Below, piece after piece: positions 8,059 to 15,786 of a DNA stretch of 64,000 nt. This DNA comes from Streptomyces sp. LUP47B (GTDB lineage Bacteria > Actinomycetota > Actinomycetes > Streptomycetales > Streptomycetaceae). The stretch is from positions 504,486 to 568,485 of the forward strand of contig NZ_MJAH01000004.1 of NCBI RefSeq assembly GCF_001746295.1, read 5' to 3'. The notes beneath the pieces were generated by a model. That model was not told where the DNA came from. It saw only the letters and a program-made list of their open reading frames with translations, and made no database searches. Position 1 is the stretch's first letter. The number at the start of each line of letters is the position of its first letter. The translations under genes were made by a program, and so were the position numbers.

Positions 8059-11000
8059 GGGCCGTACACCTTCGCTTCGAGGAGGCCGACTGAGTTGCTG
8101 CCGTTGCTCGTGAGCAGCACTCGTAGCCGGGTGGTGTCGGTGGCGGTGAAAGTGACGCTGTCGTACTGGTCCTTGGCCAGCGGATAGCCGCTCGCGCCGG
8201 GCACGTCGACGTACGCGCTGCCGTTCCAGTACTGGAGCTTCCAGGAGGCGGGCAGGTCGATGCCCTGGTCGTCGTCGAAGAAGTACACCTCGGCCTTGTT
8301 CAGGGTCTTCGCCGTCGGCCAGGTCAGCTCGGCCCACTGCTGGCCCGTCTCCGGCCAGGTGCCCCAGCGCGGGTTGACGGTGTCGTTGGACGAGGGCGGA
8401 TCGATGCCGTCGTTGACCGCGGCGACACTCTCCCAGGAAGAGGTGTACGACGCCGAAGCCGTCGCCGATGCCGCCTGGTTGGCCGGTGGCCGGCCCCCGC
8501 CCCGGTTGAACACCTTGACCTCGGTCAGGCCCGTCCTGGCGCCGGACGCGTTGGTGGCCAGGACACGCACGCGCTGGGCGCTGATCGCCGGGAACCTCAC
8601 CAGGTTGTAGTTGGCGCGCGGTGCCGCCGGACTCCTCGTCTGGCTCGGGGCGTCCACCCATGAACTGCCGTTGTAGTACTGGACCGTGTACGCCGACGGC
8701 GCCCGGTAGGTCGTACTCGCCGGGCGGCTGTCCTTGAAGTACAGGCGCACCTCGTCGAGCGTGCGGGCCGTGCCGAGGTTCAGCTCGTACCAGTCCTGGG
8801 CGGCCGATCCGCCGGCGCCCCAGAACGGTTCGTTGGTGGGGTAGCCGTCGACCGCCGCGCCCACCGTGCTGCCGGAGCCGGTGGAGGAGGCGGACACGGT
8901 CGCCCCGGCGGCCAGGTTGGTCAGATCGGCGGTGAGGTCGACGCCGGCCTTGGCGAGCATGTCCACCATGCGCGGGCTGTCCTGCACGACCTGGTTCGGC
9001 GCCTTGAGCCCGGAGACGGCCGTGTGATGGGTGACCGTGCCGCTCGTGGTGACGTCACCGGTGGCCGGATCCCAGGTGAACGGCACCAGCGAGCCGACCG
9101 TGGCCACCCGGTTGCCGTTCACGTAGATCGAGTAGCCCTCCGGGATGCCCGGGTATCGCACCACACCGTCGGCCGGGTCGTCCCAGACGATCGAAAGGTC
9201 GGCGCCCCGGTAACGGAGGTTGTTGACCGTGAAGTGGTCCCAGCCGATGTCGATGGGGGAAAGCTCCACCTTGGCGTCGTTGCGCGGCCGCAGTCCCGCC
9301 ACGTCCTCGATGACGGTCCAGTTGCTGCTGCCGAGGATGTTGTGGTGGATCCAGGAGCGGTAGTCGATGCCGCTGCCGTTCCAGTCCGCCCAGAACTCGT
9401 TGGCGTCTGGCCACCGGGTGTCGCCGCCGACGTACTGCGCCCAGGCGTTCCAGTAGAGGAGCTTCTTGTAGTCCGTCGCGTTCATCCAGGAGTTGGGATA
9501 GTTGCGCAACACCGAGGAGTAGAGCCGGAACTGGACGGTGGAGTTGATCGTCGAGAAGTTGTTGGAGCCGGGCTCATCCGCGTCGGCGGCCGCCTTCTTG
9601 TCGGCCTGGTTGGCCGTGTAGAACGGGAAGACCGGGTACTGGGCGGGGTCGTCGTACAGCCGCAACGCCTGCTTGTACGTGGCCGTGTTGGGGACCGCGC
9701 CGACCGAGAACGGGTAGTAGTTGTTGATCTCCTTCCAGGGCACCCACTCGTTGGTCGACTTCAGCCGGTGCTCGAACAGCTGCCTGTTGGGGTTCCACAG
9801 CACGTTGACGATGGCGTCCTTGATCTGGTTCGCCAGCGTGCGCATCTCCGCCGCCTTGGCGGTGTTGCCGGTCGCCTCGTAGGCCTGCGCGGCGGCGAGG
9901 GCACCGCTGTACTGGTAGGCGGACTCGGCGCGGTCCATGTTCCCGGGCTTCCAGTGGAAGGAGACCGCGTCGGCGTCGTTGCCGGTCAGGGCGCCCCAGT
10001 CGTACTCGATCAGCTTGTTGTTGTCGTGGTCGTAGTAGGCGAGCTGTCCCTTCACGTCGCCCTCGGCGTAGTGGGCGAGCTGGGCGGCGATGGCCGGCTG
10101 GCCGCCGTGGATCTGGTAGCTCTTCCACGCCGCCTCGGCGATGTACTGGGTGTAGCTGTTGGACCAGTTCTCCGGGTCACCCGGGTTGTCGAGGAAGCGC
10201 CCGCCCTTGGACACCTGGCCGACGCTGAGCCAGTCCCCGTACGCGTAGGCCGGGTTGCGCAGGTACTTGAGGTCGTCGATGTGCATCGGCTGGGTCAGCG
10301 CGATCGCGTTGTTGTAGCCGAGGACGCCCTCGGTGGAGGTCGGGAACTGGAAGGTCTGCCCGGGGATGTCGGCGTCGAGGTTGTTGAAGCGCATCAGCCA
10401 CCAGCGGTAGTAGATGTTCTTCTTGATCGCCGGCTCCGGTACGTCGATGTAGGGCACGTTCTGTGCCCACCACAGGTTGTAGGCCCGTACATGGGTCGCG
10501 AAGGCGGTCGCGGGGGAGTAGCCCGCGTAGGCCTGGTATTCGCTGAGCGACTCGGGGATCTCGTCGGTGACGAAGCCCATGACCACCTTGGTGGTCACCG
10601 TGGCCCCGGCCGCGATCGTCACCGACCGGTTGAGGCCGCCGCCGGACGCGCTGAAACCGTCGCCGGTGAGCCGGGGCCGGATGGTGGTGAGGTTGTTGTA
10701 GGCGTTGACCTGGCCGGTCAGTTCGCTGCCGGTGCCCGTGGTGGCGTACGGCGAGGTCGCCCGCAGTTGCAGGGTGGTCGGGCTACTGCCGTTGTTCTTG
10801 ATCGAAAGGTTCGTCACGGCGACGTTGTTGTCGGTGATGAACTTGGTCTGCTCGACCGAGACCGAGCCGCTGGTGTGGACGCTCCTCCAGTGGCTGGGCG
10901 TCTGACGGCGTTGGGAGACCTGTTCGGTGAAGGTGCCCGGGGTGATCGCGACCGTGTAGGCGCTGTTGTCGTTGATGCTCTCCCAGTAGGCGACCTTGCC

Positions 11001-11345
11001 GGCGAAGCCGAGCCGGGCCGGGTCGTGCTCCTTCATGAAGAGCGCCCGTCCGCGGCTCATCAGCCAGGGTCCGGACGGGTCGTCACCGGTGCGGGCCAGC
11101 AGCCGGTCCATCCAGAAGTCGGTGCCCGAGCTCTCCGCGTCGTAGATGGCCCGCATCATGTCGCCGGTGGTCTGGGCGACGGGCGGGGCGGGGATCGCGG
11201 GCCCGGTGAAGGCGGGGAACCCGATGGTCTGCGCGGCCCGGGCGGGAGCCGCGAGGGAGACCGAACACAGGAGGAGGGTCAGGATCACGATGATGCGCTG
11301 GGGGACGGTCCCGGTTCGTCTTCGCGGCGCAGTTCGTCTTCGCAT
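8055..11345 (-). CDS. Large secreted glycosidase: (alpha/alpha)6-type barrel plus two discoidin-like domains
   Basis: 1,096 aa. A basic, hydrophobic signal peptide (about residues 1-38, ending ARAAQ) precedes an N-terminal beta-sandwich region (roughly 60-270), then a helical barrel region rich in aromatic and acidic motifs (YYRWWLMRFNNLDADIPGQ, FHWKPGNMDRAESAYQY, EFWADWNGSGIDYRSW) resembling MGH1/GH63-like (alpha/alpha)6 glycosidases. Two F5/8-type (discoidin) modules follow at about 810-955 and 955-1096, probably carbohydrate-binding. Next to a GH127 and a GH43, the closest functional parallel I know is GH121 beta-L-arabinobiosidase (HypBA2 of Bifidobacterium) or GH142; this is inference. 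First gene of a two-gene operon with its own promoter and LacI-type operator. Confidence 0.75.
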   Translation of the reverse strand: MRRRTAPRRRTGTVPQRIIVILTLLLCSVSLAAPARAAQTIGFPAFTGPAIPAPPVAQTTGDMMRAIYDAESSGTDFWMDRLLARTGDDPSGPWLMSRGRALFMKEHDPARLGFAGKVAYWESINDNSAYTVAITPGTFTEQVSQRRQTPSHWRSVHTSGSVSVEQTKFITDNNVAVTNLSIKNNGSSPTTLQLRATSPYATTGTGSELTGQVNAYNNLTTIRPRLTGDGFSASGGGLNRSVTIAAGATVTTKVVMGFVTDEIPESLSEYQAYAGYSPATAFATHVRAYNLWWAQNVPYIDVPEPAIKKNIYYRWWLMRFNNLDADIPGQTFQFPTSTEGVLGYNNAIALTQPMHIDDLKYLRNPAYAYGDWLSVGQVSKGGRFLDNPGDPENWSNSYTQYIAEAAWKSYQIHGGQPAIAAQLAHYAEGDVKGQLAYYDHDNNKLIEYDWGALTGNDADAVSFHWKPGNMDRAESAYQYSGALAAAQAYEATGNTAKAAEMRTLANQIKDAIVNVLWNPNRQLFEHRLKSTNEWVPWKEINNYYPFSVGAVPNTATYKQALRLYDDPAQYPVFPFYTANQADKKAAADADEPGSNNFSTINSTVQFRLYSSVLRNYPNSWMNATDYKKLLYWNAWAQYVGGDTRWPDANEFWADWNGSGIDYRSWIHHNILGSSNWTVIEDVAGLRPRNDAKVELSPIDIGWDHFTVNNLRYRGADLSIVWDDPADGVVRYPGIPEGYSIYVNGNRVATVGSLVPFTWDPATGDVTTSGTVTHHTAVSGLKAPNQVVQDSPRMVDMLAKAGVDLTADLTNLAAGATVSASSTGSGSTVGAAVDGYPTNEPFWGAGGSAAQDWYELNLGTARTLDEVRLYFKDSRPASTTYRAPSAYTVQYYNGSSWVDAPSQTRSPAAPRANYNLVRFPAISAQRVRVLATNASGARTGLTEVKVFNRGGGRPPANQAASATASASYTSSWESVAAVNDGIDPPSSNDTVNPRWGTWPETGQQWAELTWPTAKTLNKAEVYFFDDDQGIDLPASWKLQYWNGSAYVDVPGASGYPLAKDQYDSVTFTATDTTRLRVLLTSNGSNSVGLLEAKVYGP

Positions 11346-11363
11346 CGGATGCTCCCCTTTGCT

Positions 11364-11385
11364 GAAACGACCTAAAAGGTTTTCG
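11364..11385 (-). promoter_or_regulatory. LacI-type operator overlapping transcription start
   Basis: The minus-strand core CGAAAACCTTTTAGG is followed within 3 nt by CGTTTC, and closely matches the site at 12602-12624 (core CGAAAGCCTTTTCGG, then CGTTTC). Both sit directly after a -10 box. This is the expected place for repression by the LacI protein encoded at 11454-12482. Confidence 0.6.
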
Positions 11386-11386
11386 C

Positions 11387-11415
11387 AACGTAGGAGCGAG
11401 CTGATGGAGTGTCAA
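11387..11415 (-). promoter_or_regulatory. Predicted promoter of secreted glycosidase operon
   Basis: On the minus strand, a perfect TTGACA (11410-11415), a 17-nt spacer, then TACGTT (11387-11392). The start site would fall at about 11380, inside the LacI-type operator at 11364-11385. Confidence 0.65.
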
Positions 11416-11453
11416 GAGAGGTCGCTGATGGCGGAGTTCGGCGACCGTATGGT

Positions 11454-12482
11454 TCAGGACAGATGAGCCGTGGATCCCCGGATCACCACCCGGCACGGCA
11501 GCGTCTCCACCCCCGAGCGGGGAATGCCGTCGATCGCACCGAACAGTGCCTGGGCGGCCGCCCGCCCGACCTGCTCCAGGTTCATGTCGACGCTCGTCAG
11601 CGGCGGCCGGGAGGCCGAGGTCAGGACCTGCCAGTTGTCGAAGCCCATGACCGCCACGTCCTCCGGTACCCGCTGCCCGCGCTCCCGCAGGACCTCGATG
11701 ACCCCGCGCGCGATCTGGTCGCTGCCGCACAGCACCGCGTCCACGTCGGCGTGCCGCTCCAGCAGCATCGCGGTGGCGGCCCGACCCCACCCCTCCGACC
11801 ACTCCGCGAACCGCGGTTCGCCGACGAAGTCCAGCCCCGCGCCCGCCAGCGCCGCCCGGGCGCCGTCCGCCCGGTCCCGCGCGGCGAGGTAACCCGGGTC
11901 GCCGGTGATGTGCGCGATCCGGGTGCGGCCGCAGGCCAGCAGGTGCTCGACCGCGATCCGGCCCGCGTCCACGTTGTCGGGCACGATCGACAGATCCGCC
12001 GGGTCGTCCGAGGGGGCGTACGCGTACACGACGGGAACCGGCAGGTCGCGGCCCAGGGAGGGGCGTGGATCGGTCCGGCTGCCCACCACGATCAGCCCGT
12101 CGACCCGGCGCCCGAGCAGCGCGCGCACATGGTGCTGCTCGCGGATGGTGTCACCGCGGGCGTCGCACAGGAACACCGCGACCTCGCCCGCGCCGAAGGC
12201 GTCCTCGGCGCCCATGAGGATCGGGATGCTGAATCTGCCCTCGAGGTCGCTGGTGAGCAGTCCGACGGTGCCGGTCCGCCCGGCGAGCAGTCCCCGGGCC
12301 AGCTGGTTGGGCCGGAACGACAGCCGCTCCGCCGCCTCGATCACCCGCTGCCGGGTCTCGGCACGCACCTGGCTGCGGCCGTTGAGGGCCTTGGACGCCG
12401 TGGCCACCGAGACGCCGGCGAGCCGGGCGACGTCGGTGAGGGTGGCGGTGTGCGAACGAGCGGGGCCGGGGGCGGGTGTCAT
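11454..12482 (-). CDS. LacI-family repressor of the arabinoside locus
   Basis: 342 aa. The N-terminal LacI helix-turn-helix is textbook (TLTDVARLAGVSVATASKAL, residues ~14-33, then the hinge PNQLARGL), followed by a periplasmic-binding-like effector domain (VGLLTSDLEGRFSIPILMG; GFDNWQVLTSASRPPLTSV near the end). AGGAG sits 8 nt upstream of the ATG. The gene lies between the secreted-enzyme operon and the ABC/GH127 operon, whose promoters both carry the matching operator, so it is the likely local repressor. The inducer is probably an arabino-oligosaccharide or arabinose (inference). Confidence 0.92.
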   Translation of the reverse strand: MTPAPGPARSHTATLTDVARLAGVSVATASKALNGRSQVRAETRQRVIEAAERLSFRPNQLARGLLAGRTGTVGLLTSDLEGRFSIPILMGAEDAFGAGEVAVFLCDARGDTIREQHHVRALLGRRVDGLIVVGSRTDPRPSLGRDLPVPVVYAYAPSDDPADLSIVPDNVDAGRIAVEHLLACGRTRIAHITGDPGYLAARDRADGARAALAGAGLDFVGEPRFAEWSEGWGRAATAMLLERHADVDAVLCGSDQIARGVIEVLRERGQRVPEDVAVMGFDNWQVLTSASRPPLTSVDMNLEQVGRAAAQALFGAIDGIPRSGVETLPCRVVIRGSTAHLS

Positions 12483-12522
12483 GCGGGGTCTCCTGTCTCG
12501 CGTCGCGCACTCTCAACCGTAC

Positions 12523-12536
12523 GCGAGAATTTTCGC
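12523..12536. promoter_or_regulatory. Near-palindrome upstream of lacI-type gene, possible autoregulatory operator
   Basis: GCGAGAATTTTCGC differs from a perfect palindrome by one pair and shares the CGAAAA half-site of the operators at 11364 and 12602. It lies about 40 bp upstream of the repressor start codon. It could mediate autorepression; it is weaker than the other two sites. Confidence 0.35.
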
Positions 12537-12570
12537 CCGCCCACCTGAACTCGTTGTTCTGCGCGGGGGA

Positions 12571-12599
12571 TTGACGGGCAGTGAGCTCGGTTCTAGCTT
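12571..12599 (+). promoter_or_regulatory. Predicted promoter of ABC-GH127 operon
   Basis: TTGACG (12571-12576), a 17-nt spacer, then TAGCTT (12594-12599). A start site near 12606 would lie inside the LacI-type operator at 12602-12624. Confidence 0.6.
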
Positions 12600-12601
12600 G
12601 A

Positions 12602-12624
12602 CGAAAGCCTTTTCGGCTCGTTTC
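12602..12624 (+). promoter_or_regulatory. LacI-type operator of ABC-GH127 operon
   Basis: Core CGAAAGCCTTTTCGG followed by CTCGTTTC, placed immediately after the -10 box. It is the counterpart of the operator at 11364-11385 in front of the secreted glycosidase, so both operons should be co-induced. Confidence 0.6.
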
Positions 12625-12655
12625 TTCCGGGTGCTCGTCACGTAGGGGGATCGTC

Positions 12656-13969
12656 ATGGGGAGCCCGTTCGGATCGCGTGGACCCGTCCGCCGACTCGTC
12701 ACCGCCGCAGTCGCCCTGGCCGCCACCGTCGGCCTGGCCACGGCCTGCGGATCGGGGGACGACGACTCCGGCGGCGGGGGAGGGGGTACAGCGGACGCGA
12801 AGGGGGTCGACGACGGCGCCACGCTGACGATGTGGACCCGTGCGGCGACCCGCCCGCAGAGCGAGGCCCTGGTCAAGGCGTACAACGCCCACCACAAGAA
12901 CAGGATCGAACTGACCGTCGTCCCCACCGACGACTACCAGGCCAAGGTGGGCGCGGCCGCCGGTTCCAAGGACCTCCCCGACCTGTTCGCCTCCGACGTG
13001 GTGTTCGTCCCCAACTACACCTCCAGCGGGCTCTTCGCCGACCTCACCGACCGCATCGACGCGCTGCCCTTCGCGGACGACCTCGCCCAGTCGCACATCA
13101 AGGCGGGCACGTACGAGGGCAAGAAGTACGTCGTCCCGCACACCCTCGACCTCTCGGTGCTCTTCTACAACAAGGACCTCTACCGTCGGGCGAAACTCGA
13201 CCCCGACAAGCCGCCCACCACTCTGGCCGAATGGGACCGGCAGGCACGGGCCGTGGACAAGCTGGGCGGTGGCGTCAACGGCACCTTCTTCGGCGGCAAC
13301 TGCGGCGGTTGCGGCGTCTTCACCTGGTGGCCGTCGATCTGGGCCGCCGGCGATGAGGTACTGAACAAGGACGGCACCGAGGCCGCCCTGGCCTCCGACA
13401 CCGCCGAGAAGGTCTACGACACCTACCGCGGCTGGGTCCAGGACGACATCGTGGCCCCCGGCGCCCGCGACGAGACCGGTGTGACCTGGACCGGAGTCTT
13501 CCCGAAGGGCAAGGTCGGCGTGATGCCCATGCCGTCGACGACGCTGGGCCTGATGCCCAAGGACCTCGACCTCGGCGTCGCCCCCATCCCCGGACCCGAC
13601 GGCGGCAAGTCGACCTTCGTCGGCGGCGACGCCATCGGCATCTCCGCCACCAGTGACAAGGCTGACCAGGCCTGGAACTTCCTCGCCTGGTCCGTGGGCG
13701 ACGAGGCACAGGTCGACGTGGTCGCCGCGCACAAGGACGTGGTGGCCCGCACCGACCTCGCCTCCAACAAGTACTCCAAGGCCGACCCGCGCCTGGTCAC
13801 CATCAACCAGCTGGTGGCGGACGGCCGTACCCCTTACGCCCTGAAGTTCGGTCAGACCTTCAACGACCCCAACGGGCCCTGGCTGACGCTGATGCGCGAC
13901 GCCGTCTTCGGTGACGCGGCGAAGGTCGAGAAGGACAACGAGGCCGTCACCGCCTCACTGGGTGACTGA
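12656..13969 (+). CDS. ABC transporter sugar-binding lipoprotein
   Basis: 437 aa lipoprotein of the CUT1 (oligosaccharide) type. A signal peptide ends in the lipobox LATAC, with the Cys at about residue 31, followed by a Gly/Asp-rich linker. The binding fold has typical motifs: LTMWTRAATRPQSEALVKAY near the start, an EGKKYVVPHTLDLSVLFYNKDLY block, and a late GDAIGISATSDKADQAWNFL block. It is first gene of an operon with two permeases and GH127, and no ATPase gene is present, so it should rely on a shared MsiK-type ATPase as is common in Streptomyces. The ligand is likely an arabino-oligosaccharide. Confidence 0.92.
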   Translation: MGSPFGSRGPVRRLVTAAVALAATVGLATACGSGDDDSGGGGGGTADAKGVDDGATLTMWTRAATRPQSEALVKAYNAHHKNRIELTVVPTDDYQAKVGAAAGSKDLPDLFASDVVFVPNYTSSGLFADLTDRIDALPFADDLAQSHIKAGTYEGKKYVVPHTLDLSVLFYNKDLYRRAKLDPDKPPTTLAEWDRQARAVDKLGGGVNGTFFGGNCGGCGVFTWWPSIWAAGDEVLNKDGTEAALASDTAEKVYDTYRGWVQDDIVAPGARDETGVTWTGVFPKGKVGVMPMPSTTLGLMPKDLDLGVAPIPGPDGGKSTFVGGDAIGISATSDKADQAWNFLAWSVGDEAQVDVVAAHKDVVARTDLASNKYSKADPRLVTINQLVADGRTPYALKFGQTFNDPNGPWLTLMRDAVFGDAAKVEKDNEAVTASLGD

Positions 13970-14001
13970 CCGTGCCCCAGGGCTTACGGCTGAGGAGGGA
14001 C

Positions 14002-14946
14002 ATGCAGGTGCAGTCGCCGGACCGGGAGGCGGTCGTACCCCCGGTCCGGACGGAACGCCATCACCGCCGCCTGTGGCACTCCCGCACCCTTCAGGGCCTC
14101 GGATACGCCACCCCGACAGCCGCGTTCGTCGCCGTCTTCTTCGTCCTGCCCCTTCTCCTCGTCGGCCGGATGTCGCTCCACGACTGGCCGTTGCTCGCCG
14201 GCGACCGGGGCGGGAACACCCCGGAGAACTACACGGACGTCACTGACAGCACCCTGTTCTGGCCCGCGGTCCGCTTCACGCTCCTCTACACGGGGATCGT
14301 CACCGTCGTCCTCCTCGGCCTCGCGCTGCTCCTCGCGCTGCTGGTGCAGGAGTCCCGCCCCGGCACCGGCTTCTTCCGCACGGTCTACTTCCTGCCGGGC
14401 GCCCTCGGGCTCGCCTCCGCGTCCCTCCTCTTCTGGGGCATGTACAGCCCCACCACCGGCCCGCTCAGCCGCCCCCTGGAGAAACTCGGTCTGGTCGACG
14501 GCCCGGTGTCCTTTCTCGGCACGCCGAACTCCGCACTGCTGTCGACGGTGTTCCTCGTCGTCTGGAAGTTCGCCGGCTTCTACATGCTGATCCTGCTCGT
14601 CGGCCTCCAGCGCATCCCGCACGAGGTGTACGAGGCGGCGCGCATGGACGGTGCGAGCCGCGGCCAGATCTTCCGCTCCATCACCCTGCCGTTGCTGCGG
14701 CCGTCCCTCGCCCTGTCCCTGCTGCTGTGCGTGACCGGATCGCTGCTCGCCTTCGACCAGTTCTTCGTCCTGACCAAGGGCGGCCCGGACAACAGCACGG
14801 TGACGGTGGTGCAGTTGATCTACCGGGAGGCGTTCCAGCGGCTCGACCTCGGTACCGCGGCGGCCCTCTCGATCATCGTGCTGGCCGCGCTGCTCCTCCT
14901 CAACGCCCTGCAGTTCCGCGGTCTGCGGCACGCCGACGAATCATGA
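14002..14946 (+). CDS. ABC sugar permease, first subunit
   Basis: MalF-type integral membrane subunit, 314 aa from the ATG at 14002. That start has AGGAGG five to eight bases upstream; an in-frame GTG at 13972 would add 10 residues, including a TTA codon, but lacks a good ribosome site. Six membrane segments are visible (first at ATPTAAFVAVFFVLPLLLVG). The cytoplasmic EAA loop reads EAARMDGASRGQIFRSITLPLL, the contact site for the ATPase. It overlaps the next permease gene by 4 bp (ATGA). Confidence 0.92.
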   Translation: MQVQSPDREAVVPPVRTERHHRRLWHSRTLQGLGYATPTAAFVAVFFVLPLLLVGRMSLHDWPLLAGDRGGNTPENYTDVTDSTLFWPAVRFTLLYTGIVTVVLLGLALLLALLVQESRPGTGFFRTVYFLPGALGLASASLLFWGMYSPTTGPLSRPLEKLGLVDGPVSFLGTPNSALLSTVFLVVWKFAGFYMLILLVGLQRIPHEVYEAARMDGASRGQIFRSITLPLLRPSLALSLLLCVTGSLLAFDQFFVLTKGGPDNSTVTVVQLIYREAFQRLDLGTAAALSIIVLAALLLLNALQFRGLRHADES

Positions 14947-15782
14947 AGGGGGACCGCACCGTGCGCACCCGGGCTCTCGGACAGACGCCGTACTACGTCG
15001 TCGCCTCCGGCCTCGCCGTCATCTTCCTCTTCCCGCTGCTCTGGAACGCCTGGGCCTCCGTCAGCGCCCAGCCCGGCACCGCCCAGGAGTCCGGCTACGG
15101 CCTCGGCAACTACCGCACACTCCTCGACTACGACGCCGGACTGTGGCGCTACCTCCTCAACTCGACCGTCGTCTCGGCCCTCACGGTCGCGCTCACCCTC
15201 GGAGTGTCGCTCCTCGGCGGTTACGCCTTCGCGCGGTTCAGCTTCCCCGGCAAGAACCTGCTGTTCCTGCTGACGCTGGCCATCCTCATGGTCCCGTACG
15301 CCACCCTCCTGATCCCCCTCTACGTCCTCCTCGGCCGCCTGCACCTCCAGAACTCCCTGCTCGGGCTGAGCCTGGTGCTGGCCATGTTCCAACTCCCGTT
15401 CGCCACCTTCATGATGCGGATCTCCTTCGAGGCGGTCCCCCGCGAACTGGAGGAGTCGGCCCTCGTCGACGGCTGCGGCACCGCGGGCGCCCTGCGCCGG
15501 GTGCTGCTCCCGGCGGTGCGGCCGGGACTGATCACGGTGGGCCTCTTCGCCTTCCTCGCGGCCTGGAACGACTTCATCGCCCCGCTGATCCTCATCTCCG
15601 ACAGCGAGAAGGCGCCCCTGCCGCTGGCCGTGGCGAATCTGCGCCAACAGAGCATGGGCGCTGTCGACTACGGCGCCACCGAGGCGGGCGTGGTGGTGCT
15701 CGCCGTGCCCTGTCTCCTCGTTTTCCTGCTTCTGCAACGGCATTACGTGCGCGGGTTCATGTCGGGTGCCCTGAAGGGATGA
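14943..15782 (+). CDS. ABC sugar permease, second subunit
   Basis: MalG-type membrane subunit, 279 aa. The ATG at 14943 overlaps the preceding stop. Six predicted helices; the EAA loop is ELEESALVDGCGTAGALRRVLLP, followed by the AWNDFIAPL segment typical of MalG proteins. It completes the importer together with the binding protein at 12656. The GH127 gene follows after 4 bp, so imported oligosaccharide would meet the cytosolic enzyme directly. Confidence 0.92.
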   Translation: MKGDRTVRTRALGQTPYYVVASGLAVIFLFPLLWNAWASVSAQPGTAQESGYGLGNYRTLLDYDAGLWRYLLNSTVVSALTVALTLGVSLLGGYAFARFSFPGKNLLFLLTLAILMVPYATLLIPLYVLLGRLHLQNSLLGLSLVLAMFQLPFATFMMRISFEAVPRELEESALVDGCGTAGALRRVLLPAVRPGLITVGLFAFLAAWNDFIAPLILISDSEKAPLPLAVANLRQQSMGAVDYGATEAGVVVLAVPCLLVFLLLQRHYVRGFMSGALKG

Positions 15783-15786
15783 CGCG

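Noticed and set aside
13972..14001. GTG start at 13972 for the first permease, which would include a TTA codon
   Set aside because: The ATG at 14002 has a much better AGGAGG site; the 10-residue extension is not needed for the first membrane helix.
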